DNA of 5,624 nt from NCBI GenBank assembly GCA_021818125.1, contig JAKAFG010000139.1:1-5624 (forward strand), written 5' to 3'. The position numbers and the translations under genes are program-made. The notes beneath the pieces were generated by a model. The model was not told the DNA's origin. It saw only the letters and a program-made list of their open reading frames with translations, and did no database searches. Of the stretch, positions 1 to 5,624 are shown one piece after another. The first letter of the stretch is position 1; each line of letters opens with the position of its first letter. This DNA comes from Pseudomonadota bacterium. GTDB taxonomy: Bacteria; Pseudomonadota; Gammaproteobacteria; Acidithiobacillales; Acidithiobacillaceae.

Positions 1-909
1 GACGATGGCCCATTCGTCCGCCGCGGCAAAGGGCAGGCTGCCATAATGGGCCGGATAGAGCACCGCATCCGCGCCACCATAGGCCATCAACGTACCCAGC
101 AAGGCCCCATAGGCAAAACCGTAATCCGGCGCGCCACACCAGGCACCCGCCAGGGAGGGATGGGTGAAGATCGGCACATCGATGTCGGGATCGGCGGCCA
201 GTGACTCTAGTACCGGAAAACCATACGCCAGCACATTCAGGAGCAGCGCATTAGCGCCGGCGGCCACCAGTTGCAGCGCCAGCGTCTGCACCTGCTGGGC
301 ATTCCCCGAGAGATTCACCGCATAGAGCAAATCACGACCCGTCTGGTCACGCCGCGCCTCGATCACCGGCGCGCAGGCCTCCCAGCGCGCCAGGGTCGCC
401 GCCATCGGCAGGTCCGGGAGGATTTCGTCATCCTTGATAACATCCAGCCCGGCAACGGCAACCTCCGCCAGAATCGCGGCATGGTCCGCCGCCGTCAGCC
501 CCAGCGCCGGCTTGAAGATAGCCATAACCAAGGGCCGTTTCTGCACCCCCAGTCGTTCGCGGATGCCATCCAGCCCGAAGCGCGGCGCCTGTCCGAAGCG
601 CTCCGGCAGACGGATCGCCGTTACCTTGGCGGGACCCGCCAGAGAGTATTTACCGAAAATCATCGTGAGCAGGCTGCCGAGACGACCATCCACATTGGCG
701 GCGGGGAAGCGCACCGTGGCCTGATGCCGCCCAGCCGCCAGTTCGGCAATGGCGATCACCTCCCCCAGGTGGCCACGCAACTGCGCTTCCCGGTGCTGAA
801 AGCGTGCATCCCAGCTCCCTGCAGTCTGGCCGATGGCAATGGCCTGCGCCTGCCGCCGGGCGTCTACCCCGGCGGGAAACTGGTAATCGACCTCAATAAA
901 AGCCGTCAT
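1..909 (-). CDS. mtnW: RuBisCO-like protein (form IV, MtnW type), 2,3-diketo-5-methylthiopentyl-1-phosphate enolase; C-terminus cut by window edge
   Basis: The first 303 codons are open from ATG at 909 to the left edge. MtnW proteins are about 400 residues, so roughly 100 C-terminal residues, including the loop 6 and distal phosphate-binding regions, are not visible. In the family this cytosolic enzyme enolises 2,3-diketo-5-methylthiopentyl-1-phosphate in methionine salvage. RuBisCO-fold landmarks seen: FGKYSL with Lys87, at the place of the MtnW catalytic base (Asn123 in true RuBisCO); FKPALGL with Lys133 (matches RuBisCO Lys175), where the second RuBisCO lysine (Lys177) is Ala135; GLDVIKDDE with the carbamylatable Lys159 and metal ligands Asp161 and Glu162; and THPSLAGAW around His250. 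From memory the whole resembles Bacillus MtnW (for example LLLNVLAYG and YGSLPF). The start overlaps the mtnD stop as ATGA and has no Shine-Dalgarno, which suggests translational coupling. Alternative: a deep-branching RuBisCO-like isomerase of the Rhodospirillum type. The RLP call is very sure; the exact reaction is likely. Confidence 0.9.
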   Translation of the reverse strand, partial: MTAFIEVDYQFPAGVDARRQAQAIAIGQTAGSWDARFQHREAQLRGHLGEVIAIAELAAGRHQATVRFPAANVDGRLGSLLTMIFGKYSLAGPAKVTAIRLPERFGQAPRFGLDGIRERLGVQKRPLVMAIFKPALGLTAADHAAILAEVAVAGLDVIKDDEILPDLPMAATLARWEACAPVIEARRDQTGRDLLYAVNLSGNAQQVQTLALQLVAAGANALLLNVLAYGFPVLESLAADPDIDVPIFTHPSLAGAWCGAPDYGFAYGALLGTLMAYGGADAVLYPAHYGSLPFAAADEWAIV

Positions 910-1454
910 GGGTTGGGGAAATGCTGAAGGGCGCGATCCGTATAATGCGGTGTCCAGCCGCCGCGCGCACTGAAGTAGCGCACCGCTTTGATCCGCTGCG
1001 CATCGTTCAGGCGGAACCAGTGTTCCACGTCCGCCGGGATGTGGATATAATCCCCCGCATGCACGGTCAATTCGACCTGTGCGCCGTCTTCCAGAACGAA
1101 GCCAAAAACACCTTCTCCGTCCACGATATAGCGAACCTCTTCATCATCGTGGGTATGCACACGATGGAAGCGGGCGTTGAGCTCCGGCAACTGCGGATGC
1201 CCTGGGTACAGCACGACCAGATCCCGCTCCTGATAGCCCTTTTCCCGCTGCAAACGCTGAAAGACATCATCCAGGGCCGCCAGCAATGCCGCCTGTGCCT
1301 CCGCAGCCAGTTGTGGCTGGGCCAGCAGCGCCGCTGTGCCCGCCCCGGTCAGCGGAATCGCCTGCAAAGTGACACCCAGGGGCGCCAGGGTGGCGGCAAT
1401 CTGCGCCGCGTCCGTGACCCGCTGCGCCGATTCTGCATATTGCAAAGTCGCCAT
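906..1454 (-). CDS. mtnD: Acireductone dioxygenase (ARD, cupin fold)
   Basis: Cytosolic metal-dependent dioxygenase of methionine salvage. It oxidises acireductone (1,2-dihydroxy-3-keto-5-methylthiopentene) to the 2-keto acid precursor of methionine plus formate; the Ni form instead makes methylthiopropionate, formate and CO. At 182 residues it has the usual bacterial ARD length. The metal site is intact: HTHDDEEVRY supplies His100, His102 and Glu106, and His145 in PADVEHWF is the fourth ligand, matching His96, His98, Glu102 and His140 of the Klebsiella enzyme. The second cupin motif GDYIHIPADVEHW and the C-terminal RYFSARGGWTP are also typical. The N-terminal ~90 residues are Ala/Gln/Leu-rich and helical in appearance, as usual for ARD. 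The start is fixed by a strong AAGGAGG nine bases upstream, inside the end of pgeF; the pgeF stop is one base away. The stop overlaps mtnW by ATGA. Metal identity, and therefore which product, cannot be read from the sequence. Confidence 0.95.
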   Translation of the reverse strand: MATLQYAESAQRVTDAAQIAATLAPLGVTLQAIPLTGAGTAALLAQPQLAAEAQAALLAALDDVFQRLQREKGYQERDLVVLYPGHPQLPELNARFHRVHTHDDEEVRYIVDGEGVFGFVLEDGAQVELTVHAGDYIHIPADVEHWFRLNDAQRIKAVRYFSARGGWTPHYTDRALQHFPNP

Positions 1455-1455
1455 G

Positions 1456-2217
1456 CTAAACGTCCTCCTTCCAGATCAGAGAAGCCATACGCCCGGTAAC
1501 GCCGTCGCGCCGATAGGAAAAGTAGCGCGCAGGGTCAGCCACCGTACACAGATTACCGCCAAAAATGGCCTGCACGCCGGCCCGCTGCAAGCGCTGCCGT
1601 GCCAGCGCATAAATATTCGCGAGCCAACGGTCCCCACGTCCGGGGCGGAAGGCTTCTGCCGCCCCGGCATCCTCCGCCAGGAAAGCCGCCCGCAGCTCCG
1701 GCCCGACCTCGAAATGCGCAGGCCCGATGGCGGGTCCCAAGTATATCAGAATATCCTCCGGCGCCACCTGCATGGCCGCCACGCCGCGTTCCAGGATGCC
1801 CGCCAGCAGGCCGCGCCAGCCGGCGTGAAAAACACCGATATGGCGACCGCCCCCGCCGCAAGCCAGCACCGGCAGGCAATCCGCGGTGAGCACCGCCAGC
1901 GCTACGCCCGGTATGGCGGTGACTGCACCATCCGCTTCCAAAGAGCGTGCTGGCGCGGCCGTCAGAGTGGCGACCCCCGTGCCATGGTCCTGCCGCAACC
2001 AACGGGGCTCGCCGGGCAATTCCAGCAGGGCCCGCAGCCGTTCCCGATTTCGTGCCACCGCCTCCGGCGCATCGCCCACATGATCGCCGAGATTGAGTGA
2101 TGCATAGGCGCCCTGACTGACACCGCCGCTGCGCACCGTGATGGCACTGCGTACCCCGTAGGGCACAGGCCAGTCCGGCACCCAATAACCAGCCTCTTCA
2201 GTGGCCATTACGCGCAT
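1456..2217 (-). CDS. pgeF: Laccase-domain purine nucleoside phosphorylase / peptidoglycan editing factor (YfiH, DUF152 family)
   Basis: A 253-residue member of the YfiH/PgeF/LACC1 family. Members are cytosolic and metal-binding; they have been variously reported as laccases, as purine nucleoside phosphorylase/adenosine deaminase enzymes that can also act on methylthioadenosine, and in E. coli as a peptidoglycan editing factor. Family motifs seen in order: TVRSGGVS (27-34), RQDHGTGV with His78, TADCLPVL with Cys114, FHAGWRGL with His131, LGPAIGPAHFEVG, and the C-terminal RYFSYRRDGVTGRMA. His78, Cys114 and His131 match the three metal ligands of E. coli YfiH. The commonly seen QVHG is QDHG here, with the histidine kept. 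The start at 2217 overlaps the end of rluD by 20 bases. An in-frame ATG at 2208 is equally possible, as neither has a Shine-Dalgarno. rluD-yfiH adjacency also occurs in E. coli. Direct linkage to mtnD-mtnW downstream suggests a possible methylthioadenosine phosphorylase role, which is inference. Confidence 0.93.
   Translation of the reverse strand: MRVMATEEAGYWVPDWPVPYGVRSAITVRSGGVSQGAYASLNLGDHVGDAPEAVARNRERLRALLELPGEPRWLRQDHGTGVATLTAAPARSLEADGAVTAIPGVALAVLTADCLPVLACGGGGRHIGVFHAGWRGLLAGILERGVAAMQVAPEDILIYLGPAIGPAHFEVGPELRAAFLAEDAGAAEAFRPGRGDRWLANIYALARQRLQRAGVQAIFGGNLCTVADPARYFSYRRDGVTGRMASLIWKEDV
1464..1470 (-). promoter_or_regulatory. Strong Shine-Dalgarno of mtnD
   Basis: Read on the minus strand this is AAGGAGG, nine bases before the mtnD ATG at 1454. 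It lies within the last codons of pgeF. It is the only strong ribosome site in the rluD-pgeF-mtnD-mtnW cluster: the other three starts have none recognisable. mtnD may therefore be translated more strongly than its upstream neighbours. Confidence 0.8.
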
Positions 2218-3157
2218 CGCGCAGCAGAGCCAGCAATTCGGTCATGTCTTCAGGCAGAGGGCTTTCCCAGGTCATCAGCGCCCCGCTTTCCGGATGGTAG
2301 AGACGCAAACGCCAGGCATGCAAAGCCTGGCGGCGGAACTGCCGCCAATGGGCCAGCGCGACCTCATCCAGCCCTTGCGGCACCATCATCCGCCCGCCAT
2401 AGACCGGATCACCCACCAGCGGGTGGCCGATGTGCGTCATGTGCACACGAATCTGATGGGTACGCCCCGTCGCCAGACGCAGGCGCAGGTAGCTGTGACG
2501 GGGAAAGCGCTCCACCAGACGATATTCGGTCTGCGCCGGTCGGCCGTCATCGCGCACGGTCATCCGCAGGCGGTCGTGGGCATGGCGGCCGATGGGCGCG
2601 TCTACCCGGCCACCACCGGTCATCGGCCCCATCACCAGCGCGAGATATTCGCGGTGCATGGTATGGTCACCGAGCTGGTCGATCAGTGACTGTCGCGCCA
2701 TCTCGGTTTTCGCCACCACCAGCAGGCCGGTAGTGTCCTTGTCCAGCCGATGGACAATGCCGCCGCGGGGCAGGTAGGCATTATCCGGCACATGGGCCAG
2801 CACGGCGTTGACCAGCGTGCCGTCGGCATGACCGGCGCCGGGGTGGGTAAGCTGCCCTGCCGGCTTGTGCACAACGAGGATATCCGCGTCTTCATACAGA
2901 ATATGCAGCGGCAGATCCTGGGCCAGCCAGGTGCTGGGCTCGATCGCCGGCCAGTTGATTTCTACCTGTTCACCACCGCGAATCCGTGCACTGGGCTTTT
3001 CGACCACGCCACCCACCAGAATCCGGCCATCCCGCAGCAAGGCCTGGATACGACTGCGGCTGGTTTCCGGCAGCAACTGGCTCAACACAGCGTCGAGACG
3101 TTCGCCGGCCTGCTCCTCTGGCAAAATCATGGGAATACCCGTACTATCGTCGCTCAT
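2198..3157 (-). CDS. rluD: 23S rRNA pseudouridine synthase RluD (1911/1915/1917)
   Basis: Isomerises uridines of helix 69 in 23S rRNA (E. coli positions 1911, 1915, 1917) to pseudouridine during large-subunit maturation. At 319 residues it compares with 326 in E. coli. An N-terminal S4 RNA-binding domain spans about residues 18-66 (GERLDAVLSQLLPETSRSRI, then LLRDGRILVGG). The RluA-family catalytic domain follows: LVVHKPAGQLTHPG, then GGIVHRLDKDTTGLLV with catalytic Asp139, the same number as in E. coli RluD, then RLATGRTHQIRVHM and GHPLVGDPVYGG near the end. Order and motifs fit RluD better than RluA (which lacks S4) or RluC; divergent pairing with bamD and the following pgeF copy the E. coli neighbourhood. 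The ATG at 3157 has no Shine-Dalgarno. An in-frame ATG at 3130 (Met10) is an alternative that leaves the S4 domain intact. Confidence 0.95.
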   Translation of the reverse strand: MSDDSTGIPMILPEEQAGERLDAVLSQLLPETSRSRIQALLRDGRILVGGVVEKPSARIRGGEQVEINWPAIEPSTWLAQDLPLHILYEDADILVVHKPAGQLTHPGAGHADGTLVNAVLAHVPDNAYLPRGGIVHRLDKDTTGLLVVAKTEMARQSLIDQLGDHTMHREYLALVMGPMTGGGRVDAPIGRHAHDRLRMTVRDDGRPAQTEYRLVERFPRHSYLRLRLATGRTHQIRVHMTHIGHPLVGDPVYGGRMMVPQGLDEVALAHWRQFRRQALHAWRLRLYHPESGALMTWESPLPEDMTELLALLRDARNGH

Positions 3158-3165
3158 GGTTCGCC

Positions 3166-3193
3166 ACTATAGACTATTGTCCTTCATGAGCAA
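3166..3193 (-). promoter_or_regulatory. Possible sigma70-type promoter for the rluD-pgeF-mtnD-mtnW cluster
   Basis: On the minus strand, TTGCTC (3193-3188) and TATAGT (3171-3166) are separated by 16 bases. The -35 element lies over the first codons of bamD. A start about 6-7 bases past the -10 would fall at 3159-3160, only two or three bases before the rluD ATG at 3157, giving a nearly leaderless message, which agrees with the missing Shine-Dalgarno. If translation starts at 3130 instead, there would be a leader of about 30 bases. Both boxes are imperfect, and no equally good pair is seen for bamD. Confidence 0.35.
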
Positions 3194-3941
3194 ACGCATA
3201 CTCATTACCTTGTGTTGTACCGTCCTGATCGCTGGATGTGCCAGTAGCCCGGAGAAGCCAGACAACGCCGCCGAGCGCCACGAATCTGCCGAGACGCTGT
3301 TCCAACCCGCCCAAAAGGCCATGGAGCGCGGAGACTACACTTCCGCCATTAAGCTGTACGAAGATCTGGAGACCCGCTACCCCTACGGCCCCTACGCCGA
3401 ACAAGCGCAACTCAACACGGCATACAGTTATTACCAGCGCGGGGATTCCGAGGCGGCGGTGGCGGCAGCCGAACGTTTCATCAAGCTGCATCCGGCCAAC
3501 CCGCACGTGGATTACGCCTGGTACCTGAAAGGTATCGCCTATTATCAGGCCATTCAGGGCGCCGAATGGAACCCCAAACCCGCCGAGGAAGCATTCAGTG
3601 CCCTGGATACCTTGGCTAAACGCTGGCCAAGCAGTGCCTATGCCGCCGATGCCCGCCTGCGCATGGCCAGGATCATTGACATTCTCGGCCAGAGCAATCT
3701 GGATATCTGCAAGTTCTACTATGCGCGTCACGCCTACATCGCTGCGGCGAACCGCTGCAGCACGGTGATTACCCGCTACCAGTTGAGTCCGGCACGGGAA
3801 GAGGCGCTCTACTATCTTGCGCGTTCCTATCAGCACCTGAATCTGCACCAACTGGCGCAGACCACTGCCTCCGTGCTCGCCTACAACTATCCGAAGAGCA
3901 AGTATCTTTCTGAGCTCGGCAGCAGCGCGAAAAGCGGATGA
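3186..3941 (+). CDS. bamD: Outer membrane protein assembly lipoprotein BamD (YfiO/ComL), TPR repeat
   Basis: Essential periplasm-facing lipoprotein of the BAM complex; with BamA it folds and inserts outer-membrane beta-barrels. The product is 251 residues, close to E. coli BamD at 245. The N-terminus is a lipoprotein signal: positive MSKR, a hydrophobic stretch, and lipobox IAGC with Cys18 as the lipidated residue; Ala19 follows, not Asp, so outer-membrane sorting is expected. TPR-like helices fill residues about 30-245. Conserved BamD stretches include YEDLETRYPYGPYAEQAQL, AYYQRGDSEAA, ERFIKLHPANPHVDYAWYLK and KRWPSSAYAADA. The ATG at 3186 is chosen because the signal peptide starts there; the frame stays open further upstream but that part overlaps rluD in antisense. 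There is no clear Shine-Dalgarno. It is divergent from rluD by 28 bases and convergent with glnB. Confidence 0.96.
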   Translation: MSKRILITLCCTVLIAGCASSPEKPDNAAERHESAETLFQPAQKAMERGDYTSAIKLYEDLETRYPYGPYAEQAQLNTAYSYYQRGDSEAAVAAAERFIKLHPANPHVDYAWYLKGIAYYQAIQGAEWNPKPAEEAFSALDTLAKRWPSSAYAADARLRMARIIDILGQSNLDICKFYYARHAYIAAANRCSTVITRYQLSPAREEALYYLARSYQHLNLHQLAQTTASVLAYNYPKSKYLSELGSSAKSG

Positions 3942-3948
3942 TCTACCT

Positions 3949-3967
3949 GGGGGCGATTGCCGCCCTC
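3949..3967. terminator. Weak hairpin between convergent bamD and glnB
   Basis: A GC-rich inverted repeat (GGGGGCG, loop ATTGC, CGCCCTC) gives seven pairs including one G-T wobble. It lies in the 33-base gap between the bamD stop (3941) and the glnB stop (3975). No T-run follows on either strand, so it is not a standard intrinsic terminator. Its place between two convergent gene ends is the main reason to list it. Confidence 0.3.
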
Positions 3968-3974
3968 GCCTTGG

Positions 3975-4313
3975 TCAGACGGCCTCTTCGCCCTCTTCTC
4001 CGGTACGGATGCGGATCACCCGCTCCACCGAACTGACGAAAATCTTGCCATCACCGATCTTGCCGGTCCGCGCCGCCACTTCAATGGCTTCGATGGCGCG
4101 ATCCGCCATGTCATCACTGACCACCACCTCCAGCTTGAGCTTGGGCAGGAAATCCACCACATATTCGGCGCCACGATAGAGCTCCGTGTGCCCCTTCTGG
4201 CGGCCAAAACCCTTGACCTCGGTCACCGTCATACCAGCCAGCCCCAGCTCCTGAAGTGCCTCGCGCACATCATCCAGTTTGAAGGGCTTGATGATCGCCT
4301 CAATTTTTTTCAT
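3975..4313 (-). CDS. glnB: Nitrogen regulatory protein P-II (GlnB type)
   Basis: Small trimeric cytosolic signal protein that senses 2-oxoglutarate and ATP/ADP and, through uridylylation by GlnD, glutamine. It controls targets such as GlnE and NtrB. The product is 112 residues, the standard PII length. The T-loop is intact: VKGFGRQKGHTELYRGAEY with uridylylation site Tyr51. The B-loop TGKIGDGKIF carries Thr83, Lys85 and Lys90, and the C-loop RVIRIRTGE has Arg101 and Arg103. Asp54 after the T-loop (VDFLPK) is as in E. coli GlnB, whereas GlnK has Asn. There is no amtB next to it in the window, which also fits GlnB rather than GlnK. The start overlaps the nadE stop as ATGA and is backed by a good GAGGAG seven bases upstream, so glnB is probably co-transcribed and translationally coupled with nadE. 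No sigma54 promoter was recognised just upstream. Confidence 0.96.
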   Translation of the reverse strand: MKKIEAIIKPFKLDDVREALQELGLAGMTVTEVKGFGRQKGHTELYRGAEYVVDFLPKLKLEVVVSDDMADRAIEAIEVAARTGKIGDGKIFVSSVERVIRIRTGEEGEEAV

Positions 4314-5624
4314 GGTAAAGCTCCTCGTGCTGACAACACGGCTTCCCAGGGATGGTAGCCATTGGTAATAGGATAACGCCGATCCTTGCCAAATGCGCGG
4401 GCGCTGATTCGCACACCCGGCGCCGCCTGACGCCGTTTATATTCGGCACGATCAATAAGCCTTAACACCCGCGTCACCGTTTCCGCCGAAAAACCAGCGG
4501 CAATGAGTTCCGCGGCACTGCGGTCCTCTTCCACATAGGCGGCGATGATGGCATCCAACACCTCATAAGGGGGCAGACTGTCCTGATCACGCTGATCCGG
4601 CGCCAGCTCCGCCGAGGGCGGCCGGGTCAGCACCCGTTCCGGGATCACCGGACTCAGGCTGTTGCGATAACGGGCGAGGCGATAGACCAGGGTCTTCGGG
4701 CAATCCTTGATCACCGCGAAACCTCCGGCCATGTCGCCATACAGGGTCGCGTAACCGACGGCAATCTCGCTCTTGTTGCCCGTAGTCAGCAGCAGGTGGC
4801 CAAACTTGTTGGAATAGGCCATGAGCAACGCCGCGCGAATACGTGCCTGCAGATTCTCTTCCGTGGTATCGACTGCGCGCCCGGCAAATAGTGGCGCCAA
4901 TGTCTCCAGATAGCTATTGAACGGCCCCTCGATGGAAATGGTGTCGGTGCGCACCCCCAGGCTCCGGGCCTCGGCCTCGGCGTCCGCAATACTCATCTCC
5001 GCCGTATAGCGGGAGGGCATGATCAGGGCATGGACCCGTTCCGCACCGAGGGCGTCCACCGCTATCGCCAGGGTCAGCGCCGAGTCCACCCCGCCGGACA
5101 GACCCAGCACCACACCAGGGAAGCCATTTTTTTCCGCATAATCATGCACGCCCAGGCGCAGTACGTCGTAGACTTCGGCGGTCTCTGCGGGCAGCGGTCG
5201 CAGTGGCTCGGCAGCCTGTAAACGGATATCGGCGTGAGCCTTGTCGATATCCAGCAGCGCCAGCACCTCTTCACACCGGGGTGCGCGCAGCGCCAACAGC
5301 CCGTGCTGGTCTACCGCAAAGGACTGGCCATCGAAGACCAGTTCATCCTGCCCGCCCACCAGGTTCACATAAACGATGGGCAGATGACCCTGGGCGGCCA
5401 GAGCGCCCACCTGATCTTCCCGGGCGCGCTGTTTGTTCAGGTGATAAGGCGACGCGTTCAGCACCAGCAGCAGTTCTGCGCCTTGGGCCTGAGCGGCCTG
5501 CGCCACCCCCGGCCCGCACCAGACATCCTCACAAATGAGCACCCCGCACTGCAGTCCGGCACAGGTAAACACCAGCGACTGCGCCCCCGGCGTGAAGTAG
5601 CGCACTTCATCGAATACCGCATAG
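4310..5624 (-). CDS. nadE: Glutamine-dependent NAD+ synthetase; N-terminus cut by window edge
   Basis: Last step of NAD synthesis: ATP-dependent amidation of nicotinic acid adenine dinucleotide, using ammonia released from glutamine by a fused nitrilase-like domain. About 437 codons are visible. The frame is open to the right edge, where YAVFDEVRYFTPG reads as the interior of the amidase domain, so the GTG at 5605 is an internal valine and not the start; about 100 N-terminal residues are missing. The amidase nucleophile is Cys in GVLICEDVW (codon 5533-5531). The amidase glutamate and lysine probably lie outside. The synthetase domain has the PP-loop LGLSGGVDSA (around 5098-5081), LTTGNKSEIAVGY, RPPSAELAPDQRDQDSLPPY and the C-terminal PGVRISARAFGKDRRYPITN. 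This marks the two-domain glutamine-dependent enzyme, not the short ammonia-dependent one. The stop overlaps the glnB start as ATGA. Confidence 0.96.
   Translation of the reverse strand, partial: YAVFDEVRYFTPGAQSLVFTCAGLQCGVLICEDVWCGPGVAQAAQAQGAELLLVLNASPYHLNKQRAREDQVGALAAQGHLPIVYVNLVGGQDELVFDGQSFAVDQHGLLALRAPRCEEVLALLDIDKAHADIRLQAAEPLRPLPAETAEVYDVLRLGVHDYAEKNGFPGVVLGLSGGVDSALTLAIAVDALGAERVHALIMPSRYTAEMSIADAEAEARSLGVRTDTISIEGPFNSYLETLAPLFAGRAVDTTEENLQARIRAALLMAYSNKFGHLLLTTGNKSEIAVGYATLYGDMAGGFAVIKDCPKTLVYRLARYRNSLSPVIPERVLTRPPSAELAPDQRDQDSLPPYEVLDAIIAAYVEEDRSAAELIAAGFSAETVTRVLRLIDRAEYKRRQAAPGVRISARAFGKDRRYPITNGYHPWEAVLSARGALP
4321..4326 (-). promoter_or_regulatory. Shine-Dalgarno of glnB
   Basis: GAGGAG on the minus strand, seven bases before the glnB ATG at 4313. 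It lies in the last codons of nadE and confirms the start that overlaps the nadE stop. Confidence 0.75.

Noticed and set aside
1..909. True CO2-fixing RuBisCO large subunit
   Set aside because: Lys177 and Asn123 equivalents are replaced (Ala135, Lys87), and the protein sits in a methionine-salvage context.
271..927. Long plus-strand reading frame opposite mtnW
   Set aside because: Arg/Gln/Pro-rich shadow of the GC-rich mtnW gene, with no recognisable domain.
921..2100. Plus-strand open frames opposite mtnD and pgeF (921-1499 and 1336-2100)
   Set aside because: They lie antisense to genes with full family motifs and show no family signature of their own.
2865..3185. Upstream in-frame extension of bamD
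   Set aside because: It would overlap rluD in antisense and put an unrelated sequence before the lipoprotein signal peptide.
3174..3851. Minus-strand 225-codon open frame opposite bamD
   Set aside because: bamD has a signal peptide, lipobox and TPR motifs; the antisense frame is a compositional shadow.
4304..4310. Run of seven T (A on the coding strand) at the start of glnB as a slippage site
   Set aside because: It simply encodes the usual Met-Lys-Lys-Ile start of PII proteins; nothing suggests a programmed frameshift.
5603..5605. GTG as the start of nadE
   Set aside because: The frame continues upstream to the window edge with the conserved amidase-domain sequence YAVFDE, so this is an internal valine.
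1..5624. CRISPR array, insertion sequence, tRNA or phage remnant
   Set aside because: No regularly spaced repeats, transposase or integrase motifs, terminal inverted repeats or tRNA-like folds were recognised; nearly every base is in a housekeeping gene.

Overview
This 5.6 kb window is densely coded, GC-rich (roughly 60%) bacterial chromosome. It holds seven protein genes, no RNA gene and no sign of mobile elements. The genes (BamD lipoprotein, RluD, PgeF/YfiH, GlnB, glutamine-dependent NadE) point to a Gram-negative proteobacterium. A RuBisCO-like MtnW-type protein beside an acireductone dioxygenase is less usual in that phylum. Together with the GC content it makes an Acidithiobacillia-like chemolithotroph a reasonable but unproven guess.

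Layout. From the left edge to about 3157, four genes lie on the minus strand and are transcribed leftwards: rluD, pgeF, mtnD, mtnW. They are packed like an operon: a 20-base overlap, a 1-base gap, then a 4-base ATGA overlap. mtnW runs off the left edge and lacks its C-terminus. A 28-base divergent gap separates rluD from bamD, which reads rightwards (3186-3941). bamD converges on a second minus-strand pair, nadE-glnB, joined by another ATGA overlap. nadE runs off the right edge and lacks its N-terminus.

How the genes work together. rluD-pgeF next to bamD is a familiar housekeeping neighbourhood: ribosome pseudouridylation, a laccase-domain purine phosphorylase or peptidoglycan-editing enzyme, and outer-membrane protein assembly. 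What stands out is that two methionine-salvage genes, mtnD and mtnW, are appended directly to pgeF. Family members of PgeF can phosphorolyse methylthioadenosine, so the cluster may join the entry step of salvage to two of its last steps. On the right, nadE-glnB couples NAD synthesis to PII nitrogen signalling, an association with reported functional meaning elsewhere.

There is no gene-free stretch longer than about 35 bases. Regulatory calls (one promoter, one hairpin) are weak; two Shine-Dalgarno sequences are clear.
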